Source: Rothia sp. SD9660Na (GTDB lineage: Bacteria; Actinomycetota; Actinomycetes; Actinomycetales; Micrococcaceae). From it: DNA of 64,000 bases. Numbering within the stretch: position 1 is the stretch's first letter; each line of letters starts with the position of its first letter. Below are positions 44,428 to 54,752 of this stretch, piece by piece. Where the stretch lies: positions 186,001-250,000 of the forward strand of contig NZ_CP125946.1 of NCBI RefSeq assembly GCF_030064065.1, written 5' to 3'. A model generated the notes under the pieces. It was not told the origin of the DNA. It saw only the letters and a program-made list of their open reading frames with translations, and ran no database searches. The position numbers and the translations under genes were made by a program.

Positions 44428-45546
44428 ATGAAGAACATTCTTGAAACCGCACGAGCTGTTCAGCCGACCCGCCGTCAGGCTGCCGTCCTGGCCCTCACCG
44501 GCCTGGCAGCTACCACCGCAATCACTGCAGCCACTGCCGCCACATCAGATATTCGCACCGTCACTGCCGCCCAGCGTGCTGCCGACCAGCAGACCCTGCT
44601 CAACCTCATCAACGCCTACCGCGCCCAGAACGGCCTGGGCGCAGTCAAGCACTCAGCCACCGTGGCCTCTGTTATGGAGCTAGAGGCTATCCGCCAATTC
44701 AAGGCCGGAGCTTTCTCGCACGGCACCGAGTTCCTCTACAACTCCAAGGTGCAGGGCTACAGCTTCGTCCGCGAAGTCATCGCTCTTTCCTACAATGACG
44801 ACCTCAACCAGCTTCTCAACTTCTGGAAGAGCTCCCCTCCCCACCGTGCAGCCATCCTGGCTCCCCAGGCAAACGTCATCGGTATCGGCTTCTGCTACGG
44901 CCACGGCACCTCTCTGCCTTGGCGAGTACTGGGTAACGTCGGTATCTACCGTTACGAAGCCGGTAAGGGCCCTAATGACTACGTCTCCACCATCACCAGC
45001 ATCAGCACCCTGGCTAACGGCTCGTCTGAGGTAAGCGCTTACCCCCTGAGTGACAAGCTTGCCGATCACTACCATGCCAAGGGTGGGACTGATACCTTTG
45101 GCCTGCCCACTGGTGATCCTTTTACTTCTGTGAACGGTGGTGTGATTCAGAACTTCTCTAAGGGTCGTACCATCTACTGGACCGCTTCCACCGGTGCTCA
45201 TAACGTTTACTGGGGTGGTGCTATTGGTAGCCGCTATGCCAGCAGCGGCTTTGAACATAACTGGGGTTACCCCATGGGGTCAGAATACGAATTCTGGGGT
45301 AGCATGCGACAGGATTTCGTGAAGAACGGGACCATTAACTCCGTTTACTGGACCCCGTCTACAAACGCCCACGTCATCAATGAATCCGGAGCCATCTCTG
45401 CCCACTGGTACGCTCTGGGTGGCCCCGCTGCTCTCGGTTTCCCCGCCACCGATGAGGTTCGCTGGATCGACGGTGTCACCCGCGTGACCTTCTCGAGCGG
45501 CACCACCATCAATTGGACTGAAGCCCGCGGCGTCTGGGTAAGCTAA
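44428..45546 (+). CDS. secreted CAP-domain protein with LGFP repeats
   Basis: 372 aa. Tat-like or Sec signal (TRRQAAVLALTGLAATTAIT, residues 15-34). A CAP/SCP domain (about 50-170) has QTLLNLINAYRAQNGL and a degenerate GAFSHG. Three C-terminal LGFP-type repeats (about 205-255, 258-310, 320-372) contain FGLPTGDPF, WGYPMGSEY and LGFPATDEV. LGFP repeats bind the arabinogalactan-peptidoglycan layer or other wall polymers in actinobacteria. Probably wall-associated. AAGAGG lies 7 nt upstream of ATG. Followed by a strong hairpin. Confidence 0.87.
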   Translation: MKNILETARAVQPTRRQAAVLALTGLAATTAITAATAATSDIRTVTAAQRAADQQTLLNLINAYRAQNGLGAVKHSATVASVMELEAIRQFKAGAFSHGTEFLYNSKVQGYSFVREVIALSYNDDLNQLLNFWKSSPPHRAAILAPQANVIGIGFCYGHGTSLPWRVLGNVGIYRYEAGKGPNDYVSTITSISTLANGSSEVSAYPLSDKLADHYHAKGGTDTFGLPTGDPFTSVNGGVIQNFSKGRTIYWTASTGAHNVYWGGAIGSRYASSGFEHNWGYPMGSEYEFWGSMRQDFVKNGTINSVYWTPSTNAHVINESGAISAHWYALGGPAALGFPATDEVRWIDGVTRVTFSSGTTINWTEARGVWVS

Positions 45547-45570
45547 CAATCTTTCCTGTTCAGATGCTTT

Positions 45571-45610
45571 AGAGAACGGCGGCCCTGCACCTGCAGGGCC
45601 GCCGTTCTCT
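45571..45610. terminator. bidirectional terminator
   Basis: Near-perfect palindrome with 19-bp arms AGAGAACGGCGGCCCTGCA and TGCAGGGCCGCCGTTCTCT and 2 central bases. Separates convergent genes. Confidence 0.78.
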
Positions 45611-45622
45611 ATACTCAGCACC

Positions 45623-47023
45623 CTACTGTTTGCTGAGGGTGGCGGCGAAACGGTCCACGGTGTTTTTAGCGGCCTCGGTGTCGTCAAGATCGTTCAGGAT
45701 AACCGAGAAAACCAGCAGTCGCCCCGACTCTGTAGCGGTGTAGCCGGTGAGGGACAGCACAGAGTTCAGGGTTCCAGTTTTAGCGCGGACGACCCCGCGT
45801 CCGCCTACTTCATCGGCGTCGTTAAAGCGGGTTGCAAGCCTCAGGGTGCCGCTGTAGCCGGCTACTGGCAGGCCTTGCAGTGTGAGGCGTTCGGCGGTGT
45901 CACCTGTCACCGCACGCAGGGTGATAGCTGTGAGCAGTTCGTTACTGACCTGGTTGTTCATGGAGAGCCCGCTGAGGTCCACCTGGGTGTAGTTGGTGGG
46001 CAGGCCGGCAGAGGCTAGGGCATCGTGGACTGCGCTTATTGCGCCCTGGGTGGAGCCGTCGCCGCCGGTGGCTACGGAAAGATTACGTCCTAGGGTCTCA
46101 GCCAGCGAATTATCTGATTCCTGCATCATGAGGGCAGATTGCTGGGCTGCGGTGGCTGACTGTACGGCTGCGATTTTGCGTCCGCTGCTGGGAGTACTTA
46201 CCTGCTCACCCGCGGTGAAGGTGAGTCCGGCGTCCGCCCCCAGGCGGTTAAGCGCATCTACCAGCGTTTGCTGAACCTCAGCCGGGGCGTCGGCCGGACG
46301 GCTGCCGCTTGCAGCGGTTCCGTCTTCGTTGGGGGAGTAGTGGGAGAAGAAGGCGAGGGGGGTGACCGCGCTGATGAATCCGGAGTCGATGTCTTCCTGT
46401 GCCCACTCGGGGTTGAGAGAGTTACCCGAAAAGACAGTGGTATCGAGATTCAGAGTGAGAGTCTTGCTACTCATACCCTGTTCGGTGAGTGCCGCGATGG
46501 TGCGTTCTGCCAGGGTCTCAACGCCGGCGTGCCCCATGACTGCGGTGGGGTCGGAGTGCCCGGGCACCAGTAGGGTGTCACCGCCTGCAACCAGGGTGAG
46601 GGTCGCGTCATCGTTGAGGTCGACGGACGTGGTGAAGCGGGTTTGCGGGGCAGTGGTGAGCAGGGCGTAGTCCACGAGCAGTTTCATATTGGACGCCGGG
46701 GTGCGGCTAGCCTGCGCATCACGGGCGTAGAGGCTTTGGCCGGTTTCTGCATCAAGAACCTGGGCTGAGACAACCCCCTGATCCAGGCTGTCGAGTACAC
46801 CGTCCAACTCGGTACTGAGGGCAGCAGAATCAAGCGGGGTACCGGCGTCCGCACTGCCCCCTGCTACCGGTGAGACCGCAATAGTAGGTGCTACCGAGGC
46901 TTCTTTAAGGTCTTGGGCCTCCTGCCAGGCGGGCACAGCCCAGGCACCTGCTGCCGCACACCCGGCTGCGAGCAGGGCAGTGGTCACCCAGGCGGTCAGG
47001 GGGCGTTGGTGAGAAGTAACCAT
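45623..47023 (-). CDS. dacB: D-alanyl-D-alanine carboxypeptidase/endopeptidase (PBP4 type)
   Basis: 466-aa peptidase S13 family enzyme trimming or hydrolysing peptidoglycan cross-links outside the membrane. The N-terminal membrane anchor/signal is about residues 8-30. Catalytic motifs SxxK in PASNMK (about 111), SDN in ESDNSLAE (about 304) and KTG in RAKTGTL (about 415) are all present. In actinobacteria dacB commonly lies just upstream of the zincin-tilS-hpt-ftsH group, as here, divergent from ppa. Confidence 0.92.
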   Translation of the reverse strand: MVTSHQRPLTAWVTTALLAAGCAAAGAWAVPAWQEAQDLKEASVAPTIAVSPVAGGSADAGTPLDSAALSTELDGVLDSLDQGVVSAQVLDAETGQSLYARDAQASRTPASNMKLLVDYALLTTAPQTRFTTSVDLNDDATLTLVAGGDTLLVPGHSDPTAVMGHAGVETLAERTIAALTEQGMSSKTLTLNLDTTVFSGNSLNPEWAQEDIDSGFISAVTPLAFFSHYSPNEDGTAASGSRPADAPAEVQQTLVDALNRLGADAGLTFTAGEQVSTPSSGRKIAAVQSATAAQQSALMMQESDNSLAETLGRNLSVATGGDGSTQGAISAVHDALASAGLPTNYTQVDLSGLSMNNQVSNELLTAITLRAVTGDTAERLTLQGLPVAGYSGTLRLATRFNDADEVGGRGVVRAKTGTLNSVLSLTGYTATESGRLLVFSVILNDLDDTEAAKNTVDRFAATLSKQ

Positions 47024-47232
47024 GAAACCTCCACAGGTTAGCTCTTGGGCAAAGGTGTTCTTCTCTATAAGGGTATATGTCTAACCGTGGAAGCAGAGGC
47101 ATGTAATACGGGTGACACTGGCGCGCCTGCCCTGTAAAAAGGCTCCAGCCTGCCGGTTCTCGGTTAGACTAATATGCCGAACCACTCGCGCGTAGCGCGG
47201 GTCAAACACACCACTCAACCAGGAGGTTCCCC

Positions 47233-47751
47233 TTGGAACTCGACGTCACTATTGAAATTAACCGCGGCTCACGCGTTAAGTACGAAATTGACCACGAAAC
47301 CGGTCGCCTGCGTCTGGACCGCGTACTGTTCACTTCTATGCAGTACCCCACCGCTTACGGCTACTTTGAGGACACCCTGGGTGAAGACGGTGACCCCCTC
47401 GACGCCATGGTAATCCTGGACGTTGATGTTGTTCCCGGCGTGCTGGTTGAAGCCCGCCCTATCGGCGTTTTCCGTATGACCGACGAGGCTGGCGGCGACG
47501 ACAAGGTTCTGTGTGTTCCCGCAGACAAGCGCTACGACCATATCCAGGAAATCGGCGATGTTGCCGACCAGCTCAAGGAAGAAATCAAGCACTTCTTCGA
47601 GCGTTACAAGGATCTGGAACCCGGTAAGTGGGTTAAGGGTGAGGGCTGGGAAGACCGCGCCTTTGCCGAGAAGCTGGTGGCTGAGGCCCAGGAGCGTTTT
47701 GAGAAGTCTCACTACGAGTCCGCTGCTGAAGCTGAAGCAGACGATAACTAA
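47233..47751 (+). CDS. ppa: inorganic pyrophosphatase
   Basis: 172-aa family I soluble pyrophosphatase. The metal-binding signature [10 protein letters not shown] is near residue 52, after [10 protein letters not shown]. The TTG start at 47233 has AGGAGG (47221-47226) 6 nt upstream and gives the normal N-terminus ([17 protein letters not shown]). TAGACT (47165-47170) may be the -10. Hydrolyses PPi from biosynthetic reactions. A terminator hairpin follows. Confidence 0.95.
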   Translation: MELDVTIEINRGSRVKYEIDHETGRLRLDRVLFTSMQYPTAYGYFEDTLGEDGDPLDAMVILDVDVVPGVLVEARPIGVFRMTDEAGGDDKVLCVPADKRYDHIQEIGDVADQLKEEIKHFFERYKDLEPGKWVKGEGWEDRAFAEKLVAEAQERFEKSHYESAAEAEADDN

Positions 47752-47799
47752 AGACTTGGTGGGGTAGCGAAAGCTAACTAGTGCCCCCACCGGGATATG

Positions 47800-47827
47800 A
47801 GGCTGGGCCCTGCACAGGGTCCAGCCT
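47800..47827 (+). terminator. terminator after ppa
   Basis: Arms AGGCTGG-CCCTG and CAGGG-CCAGCCT with one internal mismatch pair. Followed by TTCGCCCCTTTAAG. Confidence 0.68.
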
Positions 47828-47905
47828 TCGCCCCTTTAAGGGGGCGGACGCCGGTGGATAAGCCGGGTAGGCTCGGGCGCTGATGAGCCGGTAGAGTGGG
47901 GTGGC

Positions 47906-49036
47906 ATGAGCCCATCTTCCTTGCCTCTGAATTTTTCTTTAGCCCATAAGATTGCCGGCGTGCTGGCTCCGGCTGGCCCCCGCGCTGGGGCTGCGGCTAA
48001 GCGCCGGGCCGTTGAAGAGATGCGTTATGCGGCTACTGCCGCTGTTGATCACGTGCACGCTATTACGCAACTGGCGGCAGCTGAGAACCTGCACGACTCT
48101 GAACTGCTGATTGTTGATAGGGCTACCTGGGTGAAGGCTAACACTCAGTCGTTTGAGGTCATGCTGGGCCCCATTGCCGAAGAGGTGCTGGGCCAGCGCT
48201 TAGCTAAACTCTCTGATGCTGAGCACGCTGTGACCGAGATTGGCGGGGCGGCGGAAATTGGGGGAGTGCTGGCTTTCCTGTCTACCCGCGTCCTGGGCCA
48301 GTATGACCCCTATGCGGCGCTTGCCGGTCACGGGGCCCCCGGTGGCCGCCTGATGATTGTGGCTCCCAATTTGATGAAGCTGGAAGAAGAGCTGAACCTT
48401 GACCCGGCGGATTTCCGCCTGTGGGTTGCCCTGCACGAGCAGACCCACCGGGTACAGTTTGCCGCTGCCCCCTGGTTGCGTGATTACCTGCTTGACCTCA
48501 TGCACCGGCTGGGGCGGGAGCTGGGGGAGACCACCGATAACCTACCGGAGCGTATCGTCGCAGCTGCTAGTGGCGCTGTGCGCGGTATGAAGAAGCAGGA
48601 AGCGCCGGGGGAGAGCGCTGAGGCAGCCCGCCCTGCGGGCGCTGCCCTGCTCTTGAACGAGGAGGGCAAGGACCTGCTCGACCGTATCACCGGTGTGATG
48701 AGCCTGCTCGAGGGTCACGCTAACGTGGTGATGGATGCCGTCGATTCCTCTATTGTCCCGTCCGTTAAAACGATTCGCCGCCGTTTTGAGCGCCGTAGCC
48801 AAACCCAGGGTTTCTTCCCCCGCTTTATGAGCAAACTCCTGGGCATGGACGCCAAGATGGCCCAGTACAAGAACGGCCAAAAGTTCGTGCAGACCATCAT
48901 CGACGAGGTAGGCATGGAGCGGTTCAACCGTATTTGGCAGGCTCCCGAGAACCTGCCCACCGTGGCAGAAATTCATGCCCCCGCTCGCTGGATTGAGCGG
49001 GTCCTGGGTGAAGAGCTAGAGGGAGAGAGCAAGTAG
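47906..49036 (+). CDS. zinc-dependent metalloprotease (DUF2342/zincin-like)
   Basis: 376-aa zincin-like family once named F420-associated. A HExxH-type motif HEQTH occurs near residue 177 within WVALHEQTHRVQF; later EGHANVVMDAV provides the likely third ligand region. The conserved position between dacB and tilS is an actinobacterial hallmark. TAGAGT (47892-47897) ends 8 nt before ATG, suggesting leaderless expression. Substrate unknown. Stop overlaps the tilS start by one base. Confidence 0.9.
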   Translation: MSPSSLPLNFSLAHKIAGVLAPAGPRAGAAAKRRAVEEMRYAATAAVDHVHAITQLAAAENLHDSELLIVDRATWVKANTQSFEVMLGPIAEEVLGQRLAKLSDAEHAVTEIGGAAEIGGVLAFLSTRVLGQYDPYAALAGHGAPGGRLMIVAPNLMKLEEELNLDPADFRLWVALHEQTHRVQFAAAPWLRDYLLDLMHRLGRELGETTDNLPERIVAAASGAVRGMKKQEAPGESAEAARPAGAALLLNEEGKDLLDRITGVMSLLEGHANVVMDAVDSSIVPSVKTIRRRFERRSQTQGFFPRFMSKLLGMDAKMAQYKNGQKFVQTIIDEVGMERFNRIWQAPENLPTVAEIHAPARWIERVLGEELEGESK

Positions 49037-50229
49037 TGCAGGACCGTAAAACTCGCCTGAACCCGGTGGTGGGAGCTGCCCGCCGCGAGGTGGCACGCGT
49101 GCTGGATCAGGTATTTGGGGCAGGTACGGTGGCGCCTACCGGTTCGTCAGGACGCCCGGGCCCAGAACCGGAGACCCAGCAGGTTCCCCTGGTGTTAGCT
49201 GCCGTTTCAGGTGGCCCGGACTCACTGGCCCTGGCGGTTCTGCTGGCCCACTTTAACCGGCGCCAGGACGTACGCGTGGGTGCGGTGGTGGTGGACCACC
49301 AGCTTCAGGACGGCTCGGCTCAGGTCGCCGAGCGCACCGTCCAGACCTTGCGCGAGCTGGGTCTCAGCCCGGTGCTACTAGAAACCGTGACCGTTGAAAG
49401 CGGTAAAGAGGGGCCCGAAAAGGCCGCTCGAACCGCCCGATACGGTGCTTTCGCCCGGGCACTGGCCGCTACCGGGGCAGACGCTGTTGCCCTGGGCCAC
49501 ACCCTTGACGACCAGGCCGAAACCGTGTTGCTGGGCCTGGCGCGTGGCTCCGGCACCCGCTCCCTGGCGGGTATGCCCGTGGACCGCACCGAAGACCACC
49601 CCGTCGGTGCTGTTCGGGTCATCCGCCCCCTGCTCACCCTGCGACGGTCCGACATCGAAGACATCTGCGCTGACGCGGGTTTGACCCCCTGGTACGATCC
49701 CACCAACACCGACCAGTCACTTATGCGCGCCCGGGTGCGCCACAGTGTCCTGCCCTACCTCGAAGAACACCTGGGCGGTGGCGTTGCTGTCTCCCTAGCC
49801 CGCACCGCTTCCATCGCCGGTGCGGACGCCGACTACCTGGCCTCCGCCGCCCAGCAGGTCCTGCAGGAGGTACTGGTGTGGGCGGACGAGCTCGCCCCCG
49901 CAGGCACCGATATTGCAGGTTTGCTCGGGGTAGAGCCCGACAGGGACATGGTCCTGCTCAACCGCGCCGCGCTTGCCGACCTGCACCCAGCCCTGCGCAC
50001 CCGCGTCCTCGCCCTTGCCCTTGAAGCAGCCGGGGGTGTCGCCCCGGGCTTTGAGCGCCTCGCCGCCCTAGATGCCTTTGCCGCTGAACACTCCGTGGCA
50101 GGTCCCCTGCAACTGCCTGGGCACATTTCGGCCTACCGCCGCCGCCCCGGCGCAACCACCACCCGGGCAGGTCAGAACTATAACCTCAAGAAAACCGGCC
50201 TCATCGTTTTACTCAAGACCACCCCATAA
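49036..50229 (+). CDS. tilS: tRNA(Ile)-lysidine synthetase
   Basis: 397-aa PP-loop ATPase converting cytidine 34 of tRNA-Ile to lysidine. P-loop AAVSGGPDSLALA (about residue 56) and GHTLDDQAETVL (about 154) are typical. A 25-residue N-terminal extension precedes the domain. GTG start shares one base with the previous stop (TAGTG). Confidence 0.95.
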   Translation: MQDRKTRLNPVVGAARREVARVLDQVFGAGTVAPTGSSGRPGPEPETQQVPLVLAAVSGGPDSLALAVLLAHFNRRQDVRVGAVVVDHQLQDGSAQVAERTVQTLRELGLSPVLLETVTVESGKEGPEKAARTARYGAFARALAATGADAVALGHTLDDQAETVLLGLARGSGTRSLAGMPVDRTEDHPVGAVRVIRPLLTLRRSDIEDICADAGLTPWYDPTNTDQSLMRARVRHSVLPYLEEHLGGGVAVSLARTASIAGADADYLASAAQQVLQEVLVWADELAPAGTDIAGLLGVEPDRDMVLLNRAALADLHPALRTRVLALALEAAGGVAPGFERLAALDAFAAEHSVAGPLQLPGHISAYRRRPGATTTRAGQNYNLKKTGLIVLLKTTP

Positions 50230-50313
50230 ACCATACTTAAAGATGAACACGCGCTTTGCTCCACCACCGGGGGTAGGGCGCAGAACCTTTGAACCAGCAG
50301 AAAGCGATCAACC

Positions 50314-50865
50314 GTGGACGCACTCGACGTACAGAACGACATCAAGCACGTTCTCTTCACCAAAGAAGAAATCGACGCCAAGATTAAGGAACTTGCCGCC
50401 CAAATCGACAAGGACTACGAAGGCCGCGACGTACTGCTGGTCGGCGTACTCAAGGGCGCCATCATGGTCGTAGCCGATCTCTCCCGCGCCCTCAAGGCCC
50501 ACTACACCATGGACTGGATGGCAGTTTCCTCCTACGGTTCAGGCACCAAGTCCTCTGGCGTCGTCCGCATCCTCAAGGATCTCGATACCGACCTGACCGG
50601 TCGCGACGTGCTCATTGTGGAAGACATCATCGATTCGGGTCTGACCCTCAAGTGGCTCCAGCAGAACCTGGTCTCCCGGGGCGCTAACTCGGTCGAAATC
50701 TGCACCCTGCTGCGCAAGCCCAAGAGCGTCAAGACCGATGTTGACGTCAAGTACGTTGGCTGGGACATCGAACCCGAATTCGTCGTCGGCTACGGCCTGG
50801 ACTTCGCCGAGCGCTACCGCAACCTGGACTGCATCGTCACCCTGGCCCCGCACGTCTACTCCTAA
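50314..50865 (+). CDS. hpt: hypoxanthine phosphoribosyltransferase
   Basis: 183-aa purine salvage enzyme making IMP/GMP. PRPP loop VLIVEDIIDSGLTL near residue 99; the flexible-loop SSYGSGTKSSG and the purine-binding YVGWDIEPEFVVGYGLD are present. GTG start at 50314 with CAGAAAG upstream. Lies between tilS and ftsH in the conserved order. Confidence 0.95.
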   Translation: MDALDVQNDIKHVLFTKEEIDAKIKELAAQIDKDYEGRDVLLVGVLKGAIMVVADLSRALKAHYTMDWMAVSSYGSGTKSSGVVRILKDLDTDLTGRDVLIVEDIIDSGLTLKWLQQNLVSRGANSVEICTLLRKPKSVKTDVDVKYVGWDIEPEFVVGYGLDFAERYRNLDCIVTLAPHVYS

Positions 50866-51078
50866 ACAGCGAGTACGCGTCAGAGAGCCCTGGCAGACTC
50901 CCCTCCGCCGGTGCTTTAGCCCTGAGGTGAAAACCTTGAGGCATCAAGCAAGTACCCAGCAACTTTAGGTACATTAAATAGGTCTAGGCCCACCTGCACC
51001 CACCGCCGGGTGCTGGGGCTACCTTTGTGCGGGGCGCACACGGCGCCCCGCCCCGTTATTTTTGTGGAAGGCGCGGCT
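50866..51078 (+). promoter_or_regulatory. hpt-ftsH intergenic region with ftsH promoter candidate
   Basis: TACATT near 50970, preceded by TTGAGG at about 50937, is a possible promoter although spacing is long. A CACCC/GGGTG hairpin at about 50998-51013 lies in the leader. No gene. Confidence 0.35.
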
Positions 51079-53172
51079 GTGCAGAATACGGATAACACCT
51101 CTGACCCCAAGAAAAAGGGGTTCTTCAGCAAGCTCATCTCAGGGCCCTGGTTCTGGGTACTGCTGGCAGTTCTCATTGCTGTGCCCATGATTTTCGCAAA
51201 CTCTCTAGCAGCCTCAACCCGCGTTGATACCAACGTGGGTATCGGTCTGCTGAATGACAAGAAGGTCGTCAGCGCCAAAATCTTCGACGGTGACCAGCGC
51301 GTAGACCTGGAACTCAAAGACGATTACGTGAACCCTGCCGGTGAAAACCAGGGCAAGAACGTAAGTTTCTACTACGTTCAGCCCCGCGCCACTGACGTTG
51401 TTGCGGCCATGGATAACGCCAACCTTGAGTCCTACACCGATCAGCCGGTGCAGACCAACTGGTTCACCTCCATGCTGTCCTTCATCCTGCCCTTCGTGAT
51501 CCTGGTGGCCCTCTTCTGGTTCCTCATGTCACGCATGGGCGGCGGTAGCAACCAGATCATGAACTTCTCTAAGTCCCGCGCCAAGAAGTTCAACAAAGAC
51601 AACCCCACCGTACGTTTTGCCGATGTCGCCGGTGTTGATGAGGCCTTAGCTGAACTCGAAGAAGTCCGCGAATTCCTGGCTGAACCAGAAAAGTTCACCC
51701 GCCTGGGCGCCAAGATCCCTAAGGGCGTCCTGCTCTACGGCCCTCCCGGTACCGGTAAGACCCTGCTGGCTAAGGCTGTAGCCGGTGAAGCGGGCGTCCC
51801 CTTCTACTCCATCTCCGGTTCTGACTTCGTTGAAATGTTCGTGGGTGTGGGTGCCTCCCGTGTGCGCGACCTCTTCAAGGAAGCCAAGTCCAACAAGGCC
51901 GCCATTATCTTCGTCGACGAAATTGATGCCGTAGGTCGTCAGCGTGGCGTCGGCATGGGCGGCGGTAACGACGAACGAGAGCAGACCCTCAACCAGCTGC
52001 TGGTTGAGATGGATGGCTTCGACGGCACCTCCAACATCATCGTCATCGCGGCAACCAACCGCCCCGACGTGCTCGACCCCGCCCTGCTGCGTCCTGGCCG
52101 CTTTGACCGCCAGGTCGGTGTAGACGCCCCCGACCTCAAGGGCCGCCAGCGCATCCTTGAGGTGCACGCCACCGGCAAGCCCATCGACCGTCGCGTTGAC
52201 CTAGCCTCCGTTGCCAAGCGCACCCCCGGCTTCACCGGCGCTGACCTGGCCAACGTCATGAACGAAGCGGCTCTGCTGACCGCCCGAGACGGCGGTAACG
52301 TGATTGATGAACGCGCTATCGACGAGGCAATCGACCGCGTCATGGCAGGCCCCCAACGTTCCTCCCGCATCATGAGCGAGCACGAACGCACCGTCACCGC
52401 CTACCACGAAGGCGGCCACGCCCTGGTCGCAGCTGCCCTGCGCAACTCAGCACCCGTCACCAAGATTACGATTCTGCCGCGTGGCCGCGCCCTGGGCTAC
52501 ACCATGGTCATGCCCCAGGACGACAAGTACTCCACCACCCGCCACGAACTGCTGGACCAGATGGCCTACGCCATGGGCGGCCGCGCAGCCGAAGAGCTGA
52601 TTTTCCACGACCCCTCAACCGGCGCGTCCAACGATATTCAGAAGGCAACCGACACTGCCCGCAAGATGGTCACCGAATACGGCATGAGCGCCAAGGTCGG
52701 CTCAGTACGTCTAGCTGCTAAGGAATCTGACCCCTTCCTGGGCGGCGGTGCTGGCGGCGGCAACAACTTCTCCGACGAGATGGCCTACCTGGTGGACCAG
52801 GAAGTCGCTGCCCTGCTGGAGCAGGCCCACGATGAGGCCTACGAGATTCTGCGTGATAACCGCGATGTACTCGATGTCCTCTCCCTGGCCCTGCTCGAGA
52901 AGGAAACCCTGCTCGAGAACGACCTGGCAGAAATCTTCGCAGGCGTGCGCAAGCGCCCCGAACGCGACCACTGGTACTCCAAGTCCAACCGTGAACCCTC
53001 GGCCCTGCCCCCGGTCAAGGTGGCTAAGGCAGAGACTGACGAGACCCCGGTTGCCGAGGAGCCCATCGTCCAGCAGCCTACCGTTGACCCCATGGATCCT
53101 GGCAATCCTCACCCCGGTGCTGCTGGGCCCGCAGGTAACCCCGATGTTGACCCCCTGGGAGGGCCCCGATAA
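51079..53172 (+). CDS. ftsH: ATP-dependent zinc metalloprotease FtsH
   Basis: 697-aa membrane AAA+ protease degrading misfolded membrane and regulatory proteins. Two membrane helices (about 20-42 and 128-150). Walker A GPPGTGKT (about 220), Walker B IIFVDEID, second region of homology [20 protein letters not shown], and zinc motif HEGGH (about 443). The frame is open further upstream; GTG 51079 with GGAAGG just before it gives the usual N-terminus. A Pro-rich C-terminal tail follows the protease domain. Stop overlaps the folE start (TAATG). Confidence 0.96.
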   Translation: MQNTDNTSDPKKKGFFSKLISGPWFWVLLAVLIAVPMIFANSLAASTRVDTNVGIGLLNDKKVVSAKIFDGDQRVDLELKDDYVNPAGENQGKNVSFYYVQPRATDVVAAMDNANLESYTDQPVQTNWFTSMLSFILPFVILVALFWFLMSRMGGGSNQIMNFSKSRAKKFNKDNPTVRFADVAGVDEALAELEEVREFLAEPEKFTRLGAKIPKGVLLYGPPGTGKTLLAKAVAGEAGVPFYSISGSDFVEMFVGVGASRVRDLFKEAKSNKAAIIFVDEIDAVGRQRGVGMGGGNDEREQTLNQLLVEMDGFDGTSNIIVIAATNRPDVLDPALLRPGRFDRQVGVDAPDLKGRQRILEVHATGKPIDRRVDLASVAKRTPGFTGADLANVMNEAALLTARDGGNVIDERAIDEAIDRVMAGPQRSSRIMSEHERTVTAYHEGGHALVAAALRNSAPVTKITILPRGRALGYTMVMPQDDKYSTTRHELLDQMAYAMGGRAAEELIFHDPSTGASNDIQKATDTARKMVTEYGMSAKVGSVRLAAKESDPFLGGGAGGGNNFSDEMAYLVDQEVAALLEQAHDEAYEILRDNRDVLDVLSLALLEKETLLENDLAEIFAGVRKRPERDHWYSKSNREPSALPPVKVAKAETDETPVAEEPIVQQPTVDPMDPGNPHPGAAGPAGNPDVDPLGGPR

Positions 53173-53738
53173 TGGCAGTTGACCAGCCCCGTATCGAGGC
53201 CGCTATCCGCGAGATTTTGCTGGCTATCGGCGAGGACCCGGACCGTGACGGCCTACTCGATACTCCGGCCCGTGTAGCCCGTGCCTACGATGAGATGTTT
53301 GCCGGTCTGCACCAGAGCGCCGGCGATATTCTGGGTACCACTTTCGACATTGACCACTCCGAGCTGGTTCTGGTCAAGGACATTCCCTTCTACTCGACCT
53401 GCGAGCACCACCTGGTGCCCTTCTTCGGGCACGCCCATATCGGCTACATTCCTGGTGGTGACGGTAAGGTGACCGGCCTGTCGAAGCTGGCCCGCCTGGT
53501 GGATGTCTACGCTAAGCGCCCCCAGGTGCAGGAGCGTCTGACTACCCAGGTGATTGAGGCTCTCGAAGAGCATTTGCAGCCTACCGGTGCGATTGTGGTG
53601 ATTCAGGCTGAACATATGTGCATGTCTATGCGCGGCGTGCGGAAGCCGGGAACCAAGACGGTGACGAGCGCCGTCCGCGGGGCCCTGCGCGATCCCGCTA
53701 CCCGTGCCGAGGCGATGAGCCTAATCAACGCCTCCTGA
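53172..53738 (+). CDS. folE: GTP cyclohydrolase I
   Basis: 188-aa enzyme for the first step of tetrahydrofolate synthesis, GTP to dihydroneopterin triphosphate. Zinc/active-site [10 protein letters not shown] (about residue 77) and the later MCMSMRGV with the second Cys ligand are intact. ATG overlaps the ftsH stop by one base; GGGAGGG upstream. Followed by a double-hairpin terminator. Confidence 0.96.
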   Translation: MAVDQPRIEAAIREILLAIGEDPDRDGLLDTPARVARAYDEMFAGLHQSAGDILGTTFDIDHSELVLVKDIPFYSTCEHHLVPFFGHAHIGYIPGGDGKVTGLSKLARLVDVYAKRPQVQERLTTQVIEALEEHLQPTGAIVVIQAEHMCMSMRGVRKPGTKTVTSAVRGALRDPATRAEAMSLINAS

Positions 53739-53744
53739 TTTCTC

Positions 53745-53815
53745 CCAAGGGGACCTGATTTTCAAAAAAGGACCGCATAATATGCGGTCCTTTTTAGGTT
53801 TTGCGGTCCCCTTGG
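53745..53815. terminator. nested double-hairpin terminator, copy 2
   Basis: Outer 11-bp arms CCAAGGGGACC (53745-53755) and GGTCCCCTTGG (53805-53815). Inner stem AAAAAGGACCGCAT / ATGCGGTCCTTTTT. Closely matches 3550-3616, including the AT-rich tip and A/T runs. Ends the ftsH-folE transcript before folP. Confidence 0.88.
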
Positions 53816-53852
53816 CTAAGGCGGGCAGGGATGCGGGTGCTAGCCTGGGTGC

Positions 53853-54752
53853 ATGACCCTTCCTTACGCCCACGGCTCCTTCGCTAACCTGCCCACCGAC
53901 CGTACCCTGATTATGGGTATTCTCAACGTCACCCCCGACTCCTTCTCCGACGGTGGCTTGCACGCGGACGCTGCCACGGCAGTTGCGCACGCTAAGACCC
54001 TGATTGCCCAGGGGGCAGACATTATTGATGTGGGCGGCGAATCAACCCGCCCCGGTGCCACCCGTGTTGACCTGGCTGAGGAGCAGCGCCGCGTCCTGCC
54101 CGTTATTGAAGCTTTAGCAGCTGAAAACATCGTTATGTCGGTCGATACCCTCAACCCCGAAACTGCCCGCGCTGCTGTGGCAGCTGGCGCCCACATCATC
54201 AACGACGTTGCCGGTATGAGCCTGCGCGAAGACATGATTGAGACTGTCGCTGAGCTCGGTGTGCCCTACATTCTCATGCACTCGCGTGGCACCTCTATCA
54301 CCATGGACTCCCAGGCCGTTTACACCGACGTTGCCGGTGAGGTCTTTAGCGAGCTCTTTACCCTGCGCGAGCGACTGCTTGCCGGGGGAGTGGCACCCGA
54401 ACAAATTATTCTTGACCCCGGCCCCGGATTTGCTAAGCAGGGGGAACAAAACTGGCAGATTTTAGCGGGTCTGCAGGCCCTGGTAGCTAAGGGGCACCGG
54501 GTGCTGGTGGCTGGTTCCCGCAAGCGCTTTATTGCCCGGCTTTTGCAGGAGCAGGACGCCGCAGCCTCCGGCCTACCGGCAGAGCAGGTTACTGAGCGCC
54601 CGGCTACTGGACGGGATGTTGCCAGTGCGGCCCTTTCGGTGATGGCGGCTGAGGCGGGAGCTTGGGCCGTGCGCGTCCACCACGTGCAGGCGACCGCCGA
54701 TGCCCTGGCCGTGCGCGCAGCCTGGCGGCGGGCGTCCGCTCTCTCAAACTAG
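53853..54752 (+). CDS. folP: dihydropteroate synthase
   Basis: 299-aa enzyme joining p-aminobenzoate to dihydropterin pyrophosphate; the sulfonamide target. MGILNVTPDSFSDGG (about residue 23), DVGGESTRPGA (about 55) and GSRKRFI (about 215) are the family signatures. TAGCCT 6 nt before ATG may indicate a leaderless start. The 258 bp after it show a repeated GCTTTAGA and a GATAAT -10 candidate for folB, nothing coding. Confidence 0.95.
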   Translation: MTLPYAHGSFANLPTDRTLIMGILNVTPDSFSDGGLHADAATAVAHAKTLIAQGADIIDVGGESTRPGATRVDLAEEQRRVLPVIEALAAENIVMSVDTLNPETARAAVAAGAHIINDVAGMSLREDMIETVAELGVPYILMHSRGTSITMDSQAVYTDVAGEVFSELFTLRERLLAGGVAPEQIILDPGPGFAKQGEQNWQILAGLQALVAKGHRVLVAGSRKRFIARLLQEQDAAASGLPAEQVTERPATGRDVASAALSVMAAEAGAWAVRVHHVQATADALAVRAAWRRASALSN

